Assembly (NCBI GenBank): GCA_938084765.1
Contig: CALKFO010000020.1
Coordinates: 1-50,621 of the forward strand
Direction of reading: 5' to 3'
Length of the DNA stretch: 50,621 nucleotides
Origin: Candidatus Bipolaricaulota bacterium
GTDB lineage: Bacteria > Bipolaricaulota > Bipolaricaulia > Bipolaricaulales > Bipolaricaulaceae
Part shown: one piece after another, positions 1-8,410 of the stretch
Numbering within the stretch: the first letter of the stretch is position 1
How the letters are laid out: every line of letters starts with the position of its first letter
The notes under the pieces: generated by a model
What the model was told of the DNA's origin: nothing
What the model saw: only the letters and a program-made list of their open reading frames with translations
Database searches by the model: none
Position numbers and translations under genes: made by a program

Positions 1-360
1 GAGCTCCAGGGCCGTATGGACCACCCCACGGCTGAGGATCTCTACCTGTCCTTGCGGGAGAAGGGCGAGGAGATCAGCTTGGCCACGGTGTACCGGGCCC
101 TGCGGTCCCTGGCCGAAGAGGGACTTGTGGCCACCCTCCCCCTCGCCCCCGCGGACCGGTTCGACCCCACCGTCAACCCCCATTACCACTTCCACTGTCT
201 GCGTTGCGACCGCGTGTTCGACCTGGACCTCCCGTATAAGCCGGAGTTGGACCAGCTGATCGAGAAGCTTGGCTTTGCCGTTCACCACCATACCCTCGTC
301 TTCCACGGCTTCTGTCCTGCCTGCCAACAAGCACAAAAGGAGGAACCATGGCGAAGGTAG
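1..360 (+). CDS. Fur/PerR-family metal/peroxide-responsive regulator, 5' truncated by window edge
   Basis: Frame open to base 1 (ELQGR before M16). Contains HPTAEDLY, ATVYRALRSLAEEG, HYHFHCLRCDRVFD and a second CxxC (FCPAC), all typical of Fur/PerR. Confidence 0.9.
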   Translation, partial: ELQGRMDHPTAEDLYLSLREKGEEISLATVYRALRSLAEEGLVATLPLAPADRFDPTVNPHYHFHCLRCDRVFDLDLPYKPELDQLIEKLGFAVHHHTLVFHGFCPACQQAQKEEPWRR

Positions 361-899
361 CGAGAGAGATGGTGGAACGGGCAGGGGTGAACGTGGATCA
401 GCTCCTGGAGCTCTTGGTGAAGAACGCGGCGGCGGAACTCACCACGTATTACTACTACACCATCCTTCGAGCCAACCTCATCGGGCTTGAAGGGGAGACG
501 ATCAAAGAGATCGCCGAGGTGGCTCGCATCGAGGATAGAAACCACTTCGAGGCCCTGGTCCCGCGAATCTACGAATTGGGGGGGAAACTCCCTGAGGACA
601 TGGTGGAGTTTCATCACATCTCCGCGTGTCGACCGGCCAGGCTTCCCGCCAACCCCCGCGATGTGAAGGCCGTCCTGGAAGTGCTCGTGGAAGCTGAGCG
701 CTGCGCTGTACGCGGTTACACCCAAATTTGCAATATGACCGCTGGGAAAGATCATCGCACCTATGATCTAGCCCTTTCCATCCTTCACGAGGAGATCGAG
801 CACGAGTCGTGGTTTTCGGAGTTCCTGGGCGAGGGGCCATCGGGACACTTCATGCGCCGAGGGGAAACCTCGCCGTTCGTGTCCAAGTTCCTTAAGTGA
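348..899 (+). CDS. Dps-like (DPSL/thioferritin-type) ferritin-superfamily protein
   Basis: ELTTYYYYTILRANLIGLEGE, EDRNHFEALVPRIYELGG, HEEIEHESWF carboxylate/His ferritin motifs plus internal cysteines (SACRP, ERCAVRGYTQIC). aaaggagg SD upstream of the ATG. Confidence 0.75.
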   Translation: MAKVAREMVERAGVNVDQLLELLVKNAAAELTTYYYYTILRANLIGLEGETIKEIAEVARIEDRNHFEALVPRIYELGGKLPEDMVEFHHISACRPARLPANPRDVKAVLEVLVEAERCAVRGYTQICNMTAGKDHRTYDLALSILHEEIEHESWFSEFLGEGPSGHFMRRGETSPFVSKFLK

Positions 900-1651
900 A
901 GATGAGGGCGTTCACGCGCGAGGAGCTTTCGCACTACGACGGCAGGGATGGTCGTCCCGCCTACGTAGCTTACGAGGGAAAAGTTTACGACGTCACGGAT
1001 AGCTTTCTCTGGCGGGACGGCCGCCATCAGGCCCTACATCGGGCAGGAGCCGACCTCACTGAGGCCCTGCGCACCGCCCCTCATGGCCCCGAGCTCCTCG
1101 CGCGGTTTCCCGTGGTAGGAGTGCTAGTGGAAAAAAAGGAGGAGAGGATGAGGAAAATGACGGAGGAAAACCTCAAGGCGGCGTTCGCCGGGCAATCCCA
1201 GGCGCACATGCGCTACCTCATCTTCGCGGAGGTGGCGGAGAGGGAGGGCAAACCCAACTTGGCCCGCCTGTTTCGCGCCATCGCCTACGCCGAACAGGTG
1301 CATGCCACCAACCACTACCGCGAGCTCGGCATGATCCGCGATTCCCCCGCAAATCTGGACGTGGCCATCGCCGGCGAAACCTACGAGGTCGAGGAGATGT
1401 ACCCGGCGTTCATCGCGGTGGCCGAGCTCCAAAAAGAAGAGGGGGCTAAGCGCGCGTTCCACTTCGCCATCGAGGCCGAAAAGATCCATGCCGAGCTGTA
1501 CAAAAAGGCCAAGGCCGCGGCAGAAAAGGGCGCAGATGTAGCGATCAAGACGATCTACATCTGCCCCGTGTGTGGGCACACCGTGGAGGGAGAGCCTCCG
1601 GCGCGCTGTCCCATCTGCGGGGCTCCCAAGGAAAAGTACAAGGCGTTTTGA
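896..1651 (+). CDS. Cytochrome b5-like domain fused to rubrerythrin
   Basis: N-terminus [50 protein letters not shown] is b5-like. C-terminus is rubrerythrin with rubredoxin-like [25 protein letters not shown] start overlaps the upstream stop (GTGA). Confidence 0.85.
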   Translation: MKMRAFTREELSHYDGRDGRPAYVAYEGKVYDVTDSFLWRDGRHQALHRAGADLTEALRTAPHGPELLARFPVVGVLVEKKEERMRKMTEENLKAAFAGQSQAHMRYLIFAEVAEREGKPNLARLFRAIAYAEQVHATNHYRELGMIRDSPANLDVAIAGETYEVEEMYPAFIAVAELQKEEGAKRAFHFAIEAEKIHAELYKKAKAAAEKGADVAIKTIYICPVCGHTVEGEPPARCPICGAPKEKYKAF

Positions 1652-1662
1652 AAGGAGGGATC

Positions 1663-2325
1663 ATGCAGGAACGAAGGCTTCCGCTCATCGGTGAACCGGC
1701 TCCGGAGTTTCGGGCCCAGACCACCCACGGCCCCATCGACTTCCCCAAGGACCTCAAGGGCAAGTGGGTCGTGTTCTTCTCCCATCCGGCGGACTTCACC
1801 CCCGTGTGCACCACGGAGTTCGTCTCCTTCGCCAAGCGCTACCCGGAGTTCAAAGCCCTGAACGCCGAACTGGTGGGCCTGTCCGTGGATCACGTGTACG
1901 CCCACATCAAGTGGGTGGAGTGGATCAAGGAGAAGCTGGGGGTGGAGATCCCCTTCCCCATCGTGGCCGACACCACCGGAAAGATCGCCGAACTCTACGG
2001 GATGATCCAGCCAGGCGAGTCCTCGGTGGCCACCGTGCGCGCAGTGTTCATCATTTCGCCCAACGGGATCATCCGGGCCATCCTCTACTATCCCCTCACG
2101 GTGGGGCGCAGCACTGATGAGATCCTGCGCGCATTGAAGGCTATCCAGGTCTCCCTGGAGAAGGGTGTAGCCATCCCTGCTAACTGGCCGAACAACGAGC
2201 TCGTGGGGGATGAGGTCATCGTTCCCCCGCCCGGGGATCTCAAGGCGGCCCAGGCTCGCCTGGAGGAGGCCAAACAGGGCAAGCTGAAGTGCTACGACTG
2301 GTGGTTCTGCCACCGCAAGCTCTGA
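1663..2325 (+). CDS. Peroxiredoxin (Prx6/AhpC-TSA family)
   Basis: [12 protein letters not shown] peroxidatic Cys motif; [20 protein letters not shown]; strong SD aaaggagg before ATG1663. Confidence 0.93.
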   Translation: MQERRLPLIGEPAPEFRAQTTHGPIDFPKDLKGKWVVFFSHPADFTPVCTTEFVSFAKRYPEFKALNAELVGLSVDHVYAHIKWVEWIKEKLGVEIPFPIVADTTGKIAELYGMIQPGESSVATVRAVFIISPNGIIRAILYYPLTVGRSTDEILRALKAIQVSLEKGVAIPANWPNNELVGDEVIVPPPGDLKAAQARLEEAKQGKLKCYDWWFCHRKL

Positions 2326-2330
2326 GGGGA

Positions 2331-2360
2331 TGGGGGGCGGGGCTTCCTCCCCGCCCCCCA
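2331..2360 (+). terminator. Perfect 12-bp GC hairpin between peroxiredoxin and ferritin genes (terminator/attenuator-like, no U tract)
   Basis: TGGGGGGCGGGG (2331-2342), loop CTTCCT, CCCCGCCCCCCA (2349-2360). Confidence 0.5.
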
Positions 2361-2374
2361 AGAAAGGAGGCCGC

Positions 2375-2875
2375 ATGATCGGCAAGACCATGGAAAAGGC
2401 GCTCAACGAGCAGATCCGGGAGGAGCTGGGCTCGGCTTACCTCTACCTGGCCATGGCCGCCTACTTTCACAGCCAAGGGCTTCCGGGCATGGCCCGGTGG
2501 ATGGAGGTTCAGGTGCAAGAAGAGTTCGGGCATGCTCTGAGGATCTATAACCACGTGGTGGAGCGGGGCGGGCGGGTGAAGCTCGAGGCCCTGCCCGAAC
2601 CGAAGTTCGAGTGGGCCTCGCCCCTGGAGGCCTGGAGGGCCGCCTACGACCATGAGCGCTACATCTCCGGCCGCATCCACAAGCTCGTGGAGCTGGCCCG
2701 CCAGGAGAGGGACTATCCTGCGGAGGTCATGCTCCAGTGGTTCGTGTCCGAGCAGGTGGAGGAGGAGGACCAGACGCGCCGGGTCGTGGAGATGCTGGAG
2801 CGTCTGGGTGAGTCCGGCCGCGGGCTCCTTTGGCTGGACAAAGAGCTAGGAAAACGCGGAAAGGAGGAGGAATGA
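2375..2875 (+). CDS. ftnA: Ferritin
   Basis: LNEQIREELGSAYLYLAMAAYF..., EEFGHALRIYNHV, QWFVSEQVEEE ferroxidase residues; SD aaaggagg. Confidence 0.92.
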   Translation: MIGKTMEKALNEQIREELGSAYLYLAMAAYFHSQGLPGMARWMEVQVQEEFGHALRIYNHVVERGGRVKLEALPEPKFEWASPLEAWRAAYDHERYISGRIHKLVELARQERDYPAEVMLQWFVSEQVEEEDQTRRVVEMLERLGESGRGLLWLDKELGKRGKEEE

Positions 2876-3264
2876 GGATCTGCGAGAAGATCCAAGAGGC
2901 CGATTGGCAGAAGGAAAAGCACGTCCCGGTCATCGAGTGTCCGGATCGGGTGAAGGCGGACGAGTGGGTCCAGGTCAAGGTTTCTCTGGGGAAGGCCATC
3001 GCCCACCCCAACACCACCGAGCACCACATCCGCTGGATCGCTGCCTACTTCTCCCCCGATGGGGACAAGTTCACTTACGACCTGGGCAAGTTTGAGTTCA
3101 ACGCCCATGGGGAGGGCGCGGCCGGCCCCAACCAGGGCCCGGTGTACACCCACCATGAGGTCATCTTCTCCTTCAAGACGAACAAACCCGGCACCCTCCA
3201 TGCCTTGGCCTACTGCAACATCCACGGCCTTTGGGAGGCGCAGAAGCGCGTCGAGCTTGCGTGA
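2872..3264 (+). CDS. sor: Superoxide reductase (neelaredoxin/desulfoferrodoxin type)
   Basis: KHVPVIECPDRVKADEWVQVKVSLGKAIAHPNTTEHHIRWIAAYF and YCNIHGLWEAQKRVEL; ATGA overlap with ferritin. Confidence 0.93.
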   Translation: MRICEKIQEADWQKEKHVPVIECPDRVKADEWVQVKVSLGKAIAHPNTTEHHIRWIAAYFSPDGDKFTYDLGKFEFNAHGEGAAGPNQGPVYTHHEVIFSFKTNKPGTLHALAYCNIHGLWEAQKRVELA

Positions 3265-3272
3265 TCCAGGAT

Positions 3273-3295
3273 GGGGGCGGCGGAAAGCCGCCCCC
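3273..3295 (+). terminator. 9-bp GC hairpin after superoxide reductase
   Basis: GGGGGCGGC (3273-3281), loop GGAAA, GCCGCCCCC (3287-3295). Confidence 0.45.
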
Positions 3296-3297
3296 TC

Positions 3298-4437
3298 GTG
3301 AGGCCGACTTTGGCCTTCCTTCTTTGGCACGAGTGGTCGCTTGCCGGGTTCTTTTTCGTCCTTTTGGGCATCGCCTTCCTCAACCTCTCCGGTTTTCCCA
3401 CGCTCAGAGCAGGCCGGCCTAAGCGCTGCCCACGCGTTTCCATCCTCATCCCCGTGCGGGACGAGGAGGACAACATCCGCGGGTGCCTCGAGTCCGTGCT
3501 CCGCCAGGACTACCCGGATTACGAGGTCCTGGTGTACGAGGAAGGCTCCCAGGATCGGACGCGCTCCATCCTCTTGGAGGTGCAAGATCCTCGCCTTCAC
3601 GTGATGTTCGGGGAAGGGCCGCCGCCGGGCTGGCTCGGGAAGCCCTGGGCCTGCGCCCAGCTCGCGCACCGCGCCTCCGGCGAGCTCTTCCTCTTTTTGG
3701 ATGCGGATGTACGGCTTGCGCCCGAAGCCTTGGCTTCCGCCGTCGCCGCCCTGGAGCAGGAGGGCTTGGATTTTCTCTCCGGGCTTCCCCACCAAATGAT
3801 GACGTCCCCTGGCGTCGCCGTGCAGGTGGCCCTCATTCCCTGGAGCCTGAGCTCCTTTTTCCCGCTATTTGTGCGCAGGCTGCGGCGGGTGGCGGTGGGA
3901 CAGTTCATCCTCGTGCGTCGCGAGGCCTATACAAAGATGGGCGGACATGGGGCAGTGCGGGCTGAGGTCCTGGAGGATCAGGCCTTGGCCTCCCGGGCAG
4001 TTCACGCTGGCCTCGAGGTTCGCCTGTACGATATGAAATGGCTGGCCCAGTGCCGCATGTACCGGGACTTTTGGAGCGCCAACGCGGGCTTGGCCAAAAA
4101 CCTCTTTCCGATTTTCCGGAAAAGGCTTCTGCCCTTTGCGTTCGTGTGGACGTGGCTCCTTTACGTGGCCTGGCAGCCTCTCCTTGGGCTTCCGCTAGCT
4201 TTGTCCGGCGTTCTGCCAAGAAACCTCGCCGTGCCGGCGGCATGGGCCGTGGGCGGCGCGTTCGCCCTTTGGGCTTTCACCGTCCTTCGCTTCCGCCTTC
4301 CCCTTTGGCTGGCCTTGGGATATCCGTTTGTGCATCTTGTGGCCTGGATCACGGCGGCACGCTCCGCCTTTTGGCACCTTTCCGGCCGCGGAACATGGAA
4401 AGGCCGGTCCATCCATGTGAAAGGAGGCCCCAAGTGA
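3298..4437 (+). CDS. Membrane-associated family 2 glycosyltransferase (CrtQ-like); start uncertain (GTG 3298 or ATG 3271)
   Basis: VSILIPVRDEEDNIRGCLESVLRQDYPDYEVLV, LFLDADVRL, plus C-terminal TM helices. The ATG at 3271 lies against the hairpin, so GTG 3298 is preferred. Confidence 0.8.
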   Translation: MRPTLAFLLWHEWSLAGFFFVLLGIAFLNLSGFPTLRAGRPKRCPRVSILIPVRDEEDNIRGCLESVLRQDYPDYEVLVYEEGSQDRTRSILLEVQDPRLHVMFGEGPPPGWLGKPWACAQLAHRASGELFLFLDADVRLAPEALASAVAALEQEGLDFLSGLPHQMMTSPGVAVQVALIPWSLSSFFPLFVRRLRRVAVGQFILVRREAYTKMGGHGAVRAEVLEDQALASRAVHAGLEVRLYDMKWLAQCRMYRDFWSANAGLAKNLFPIFRKRLLPFAFVWTWLLYVAWQPLLGLPLALSGVLPRNLAVPAAWAVGGAFALWAFTVLRFRLPLWLALGYPFVHLVAWITAARSAFWHLSGRGTWKGRSIHVKGGPK

Positions 4438-5186
4438 TCTTCTTCTTGGTGTTGGGTGTGCTGGGCTGTTGGCCCGGTGCCCTCGCCCAGGCTACCCCGG
4501 AGGTCCCTGACCTTTCCGGGCCCTGGGCCATGCTGCAGGTGCTGGCTGAGCACTGGGACGTCCCCCTCCTGGGGGAGCGCCTTCGTCGCGTGGTGCAGGT
4601 GGCGCGAATACGCGTTGAACAGGAGGGAAAGAGCCTCACCCTGTGGTCCGAAGAGGTGTGCTCCATGTTCTTTGACATGGGGACCTCCCTTGTGCAGATC
4701 GCCGTGACCCCGGAGTTCGTGGCCGCGGTGCGGGTGGGCCCCATCCCGGGGAGGATCGAAGAGGAGGGCGACGAGTTTTTCCTCGTGGTTCCCCCGTACC
4801 TTGTGTTCAACGGGGTCCGCCTTCAGGACCCGGAGGAGCCCTTGCCCACGTCCGCGGAGGACCCCCGCGTTCTCGATCCCGAAGGCGACGGCAAGCCAGG
4901 GTTCACCGTGCGGGTTCGCATCCTTGGACTCCTCTCGGGGGAGGCCTACGTGGTCCAGCGCTTGCGCCAGGAGTACCGTGGTCGGATCCTTGGTCCGGAC
5001 CTCGTGAGCGGCAGCGTCGTTTGGCAGGACGAGCAGGTGACGTTGGGTGCCTCTTCCCCCTTTTTCCTGATCTCGGGAAAAGGACGGCCCGCCCCGGAGC
5101 TTGCGTTCTTCGTCCTTCGCCGGATTCCCGAGGCGGCCTCCTGTGCTGAGATCCTTGCCCTTTTTGAAGAGGAACTGCGCCGATGA
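4434..5186 (+). CDS. Secreted hypothetical protein
   Basis: Signal-peptide-like MIFFLVLGVLGCWPGALAQA; GTGA overlap with the upstream gene; no family recognised. Confidence 0.6.
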   Translation: MIFFLVLGVLGCWPGALAQATPEVPDLSGPWAMLQVLAEHWDVPLLGERLRRVVQVARIRVEQEGKSLTLWSEEVCSMFFDMGTSLVQIAVTPEFVAAVRVGPIPGRIEEEGDEFFLVVPPYLVFNGVRLQDPEEPLPTSAEDPRVLDPEGDGKPGFTVRVRILGLLSGEAYVVQRLRQEYRGRILGPDLVSGSVVWQDEQVTLGASSPFFLISGKGRPAPELAFFVLRRIPEAASCAEILALFEEELRR

Positions 5187-6145
5187 CGGAGTTCGCGCGT
5201 CCCCGGGTGTTGGTGAGCGGCTGTTTGGGGTTCTGGTCCTGTCGCTACGACGGGAGCATCATCCGCGATCCGGTGGTGGCGGCCATGGGCAGCTTTGTGG
5301 AGTTCGTCCCGGTCTGCCCGGAGGTGGAGATCGGGCTTGGGGTGCCGCGGCCGCCGGTGAGACTTGTGCGCGATCCCCAGCTTCGCCTGGTGCAGCCCGA
5401 TACGGGGAAGGATTGGACCGCCGCCATGGCCTCGTTCACCGAGCGCTTCTTGAGTGACTTGGGCGAGATCGACGGGGCCATCCTGAAGAACCGTTCGCCC
5501 AGCTGTGCCCTCCGGGACGCCAAGATCTACGCCTCGGCGGGGAAGGGGGCTGCGGTCGGCCACGGTCCCGGTCTTTTCGGCCAAGCGGTGCGGGCCAGGT
5601 TTCCGGACCTCCCTGCAGAGGATGAGGGCCGGCTCACCAACAAGTCCCTGCGCGAACACTTCTTCACCACCCTTTTTGCTTTCGCCTCCTTGCGGGAGGT
5701 GGCGAAAATCGGGGACCTGGGCGAGCTTGTGCGGTTCCACACGAGCCAGAAGTTCCTGCTCATGAGCCTGAGCCAAGCTAAGCTCAAGGAGCTTGGGCGT
5801 ATTGTGGCCAACGCCGAAAGGCTTCCCCCGGCGGAGGTGCTGGGCCGCTATGTTCGGGGTTTTCGGGCGGCCTTCCTGCGGCCGCCCCGGCGGCCTGCGG
5901 TGGTCAACGTCCTGGAGCATGCGTTTGGCTACGTCTCCGAGGGCCTCAGTCGGAGCGAACGCGCCTATTTTCAAGAGCTCCTTCAGGAATACCGGGCGGG
6001 ACGGATCCCGTTGAGCGTCCCCCGGGAGGTCCTCCGCTCCTGGATCATCCGGTTCGGCGTGGAGTACCTCCTTAGCCAGACGTTCTTTCATCCGTTCCCC
6101 GCGGCTCTTCTTCTCCCCATGGACTCGGGACAGGGTGTAGGATGA
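5183..6145 (+). CDS. DUF523-DUF1722 (YbgA-like) protein
   Basis: VLVSGCLGFWSCRYDG, PVCPEVEIGLGVPRPPVRLV, ILKNRSPSCALRDAKIY, then C-terminal DUF1722 region VRFHTSQKFLLMSLSQAKLKELGRIVA. Confidence 0.9.
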   Translation: MTEFARPRVLVSGCLGFWSCRYDGSIIRDPVVAAMGSFVEFVPVCPEVEIGLGVPRPPVRLVRDPQLRLVQPDTGKDWTAAMASFTERFLSDLGEIDGAILKNRSPSCALRDAKIYASAGKGAAVGHGPGLFGQAVRARFPDLPAEDEGRLTNKSLREHFFTTLFAFASLREVAKIGDLGELVRFHTSQKFLLMSLSQAKLKELGRIVANAERLPPAEVLGRYVRGFRAAFLRPPRRPAVVNVLEHAFGYVSEGLSRSERAYFQELLQEYRAGRIPLSVPREVLRSWIIRFGVEYLLSQTFFHPFPAALLLPMDSGQGVG

Positions 6146-7062
6146 AGATCGGCTACCCTTGCATCAATCTGGGTTTGTCATGTCGGCCCAGCCGCACGTT
6201 TCGCCTGCAAAACCTCACCTGGGAGCGGCTTCGGGAGACGGTGGCGGGCAACCTCGCGTGTCTGGCAGAGATCGTGCGCTGGAATGCCCAGCACGGACTC
6301 CTTTTTCTGCGCATCACCTCCGATCTTGTGCCCTTGGCCTCTCATCCGCGCAATCGGTTTCCTTGGCCTGAGGCTTTTGCCGAGAAGTTTGCGGAGATCG
6401 GAAAGCTCATCCGTGCCTATGACATGAGGATCTCCATGCACCCTGGCCAATACACGCTGCTCAACTCCCCACGCCCGCAGGTGGTGGCCGCGGCCGTTGC
6501 TGATCTCAGCTATCATGCCCAGGTGCTTGAGCTGTTGGGGTTGGACGAGATGGCCAAAATCCAAATCCACGTGGGCGGCGTCTACGGAAACAAAAAGGAA
6601 GCGATGGCGCGGTTCCTCCGCGCCGTGGACGCCTTGCCTGAGCGGATCCGCACGCGGCTGGTGGTGGAAAACGATGAGCGCTTTTACACGTTGTCCGATG
6701 TGCTTTGGCTGCACAGGAAAACCGGGCTTCCCGTGGTATTCGACGTCTTCCACCATGAACTCAACCCCGACGGACAGAGCCTTGCCCAGGCCCTGGAAGC
6801 CCAGGCGGAAACGTGGAAGCCTGAAGACGGACTTCCCATTGTCGACTACTCTTCCCCGCTCCGCGGTGGTCGGATGGGGAGCCATGCGTACCACCTGGAT
6901 GAAGCGCATTTCCTGCGCTTCCTGGAGGAGAGCCGCCCCTATGACTTCGACCTCATGCTGGAGGTGAAGGACAAGGAACGGAGTGCCCTGCGGGCCTTAG
7001 CACTGGTTCAAGGTGATCCACGCTTGATCTCCAGCCATGTGGAGGCTTCAAAACGTGGTTGA
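6142..7062 (+). CDS. uvsE: UV damage endonuclease UvsE
   Basis: IGYPCINLGLSCRPSRTFRLQNL, RITSDLVPLASHP, RISMHPGQYTLLNSP, HVGGVYGNKKEAMARF, VVENDERFYTLSDVL. Confidence 0.95.
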   Translation: MKIGYPCINLGLSCRPSRTFRLQNLTWERLRETVAGNLACLAEIVRWNAQHGLLFLRITSDLVPLASHPRNRFPWPEAFAEKFAEIGKLIRAYDMRISMHPGQYTLLNSPRPQVVAAAVADLSYHAQVLELLGLDEMAKIQIHVGGVYGNKKEAMARFLRAVDALPERIRTRLVVENDERFYTLSDVLWLHRKTGLPVVFDVFHHELNPDGQSLAQALEAQAETWKPEDGLPIVDYSSPLRGGRMGSHAYHLDEAHFLRFLEESRPYDFDLMLEVKDKERSALRALALVQGDPRLISSHVEASKRG

Positions 7063-8410
7063 GCCGGAGCGTGTTAAACGCCTCAATGGCGAGCCCATCC
7101 GCGCCGGAAGGTACGTTCTCTACTGGATGCAGGCCGCCCAGCGCGCCTTCGGAAACCCGGCCTTGGCGTTCGCCCTGGCCCTCGCCCGCGAGCGAAAGCT
7201 TCCGGTGGTGGTCGTCTTCGGCCTCACCCCCCGCTATCCCGAGGCCAACCTCCGGCACTACGCGTTCATGCTGGGAGGGCTGCGCGAGGTGGCCCTGACC
7301 CTTGCCGAGCGTGGGGTGCGCTTTTCGCTCCGGCTTGGCGAGCCACCCCAGGTGGCCCTGGCCCTCGCGCGCGATGCCGCGGCGCTAGTGGTGGATCGCG
7401 GTTACCTGCGCCACCAGCGGGCCTGGCGGGCTGAGGTGGCCCACAAGGCGCCCTGTGCAGTGTTCCAGGTGGAGACGGAAGCCGTGGTTCCGGTGGAGTT
7501 GGCCTATCCTAAGGAAGCCGTGAGTGCGGCCGTGCTCCGGCGTCGGATTCATCCATACCTTCCGCGTTTCCTGCGTCCCCTTCCCGAGGGCGAGCCTCCT
7601 GTGTTCGCTGGGGACCTTGAACTTCCCGGCGTGGAGGTCGAACCCAAAGCGGACCTTCTCGCTCAGCTGGAGATCGACCGGTCTGTTCCGCCCCTGAACC
7701 TTCGTCCGGGCACGGAAGCGGCGCGCCGCAGGTTGGAGCTGTTCATCTCTGAAAAGCTTGAGCGCTATCACCTGGATCGCAACGACCCCGCCAAAGACGG
7801 GACATCGGGACTGAGCCCTTATTTGCACTTCGGTCAGATCTCGCCGGTGGAGGTGGCCCTAAGGGTGAGGGAAGTGGGCGGGCCTGGAGCTGAAGCCTTT
7901 CTGGAAGAGCTCATCGTGCGGCGCGAGCTTTCCTTCAACTTCGTCCTCCACAACCCCCGCTACGACGAGTTCGCTGGGCTTCCCGCGTGGGCTCAGGACA
8001 CCTTGAGGCGCCATGCAGGCGACCCTCGCCCTGCTCTGTACACGCCGGAGGAACTCGAGGAAGGGCGCACCCACGATTCCCTTTGGAACGCGGCCCAGGC
8101 CGAGCTCCGCGCCTCCGGGAAGATCCACGGCTACATGCGCATGTACTGGGGAAAACAGCTACTCCTTTGGACCCAAACCCCCGAGGAGGCCTTTCGTCTG
8201 GGCCTTTATCTCAACAACAAGTACGCTCTGGATGGCCGCGATCCCGCAAGCTACGCGGGCGTGGGCTGGTGCTTTGGCCTTCACGATCGGCCGTTCCCTG
8301 AGCGGCCGGTCTTCGGAAAGGTGCGGCCCATGACGGGCGCTTCGTTGCGCCGAAAATTCGAGATCCGGGCGTATCTGGCGCGCTGGGAAAGGGGGAGAGA
8401 CGGATGCTGA
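7037..8410 (+). CDS. phr: Class II CPD photolyase
   Basis: RAGRYVLYWMQAAQRAFGNPAL..., SGLSPYLHFGQISPVEVAL, YWGKQLLLWTQTPEEAF, C-terminal FGKVRPMTGASLRRKFEIRAY. Confidence 0.92.
   Translation: MWRLQNVVEPERVKRLNGEPIRAGRYVLYWMQAAQRAFGNPALAFALALARERKLPVVVVFGLTPRYPEANLRHYAFMLGGLREVALTLAERGVRFSLRLGEPPQVALALARDAAALVVDRGYLRHQRAWRAEVAHKAPCAVFQVETEAVVPVELAYPKEAVSAAVLRRRIHPYLPRFLRPLPEGEPPVFAGDLELPGVEVEPKADLLAQLEIDRSVPPLNLRPGTEAARRRLELFISEKLERYHLDRNDPAKDGTSGLSPYLHFGQISPVEVALRVREVGGPGAEAFLEELIVRRELSFNFVLHNPRYDEFAGLPAWAQDTLRRHAGDPRPALYTPEELEEGRTHDSLWNAAQAELRASGKIHGYMRMYWGKQLLLWTQTPEEAFRLGLYLNNKYALDGRDPASYAGVGWCFGLHDRPFPERPVFGKVRPMTGASLRRKFEIRAYLARWERGRDGC

Noticed and set aside
4038-4433. Upstream 132 codons of ORF 4038-5186
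   Set aside because: Overlap the GT2 gene out of frame; the signal peptide and GTG at 4434 define the true start.
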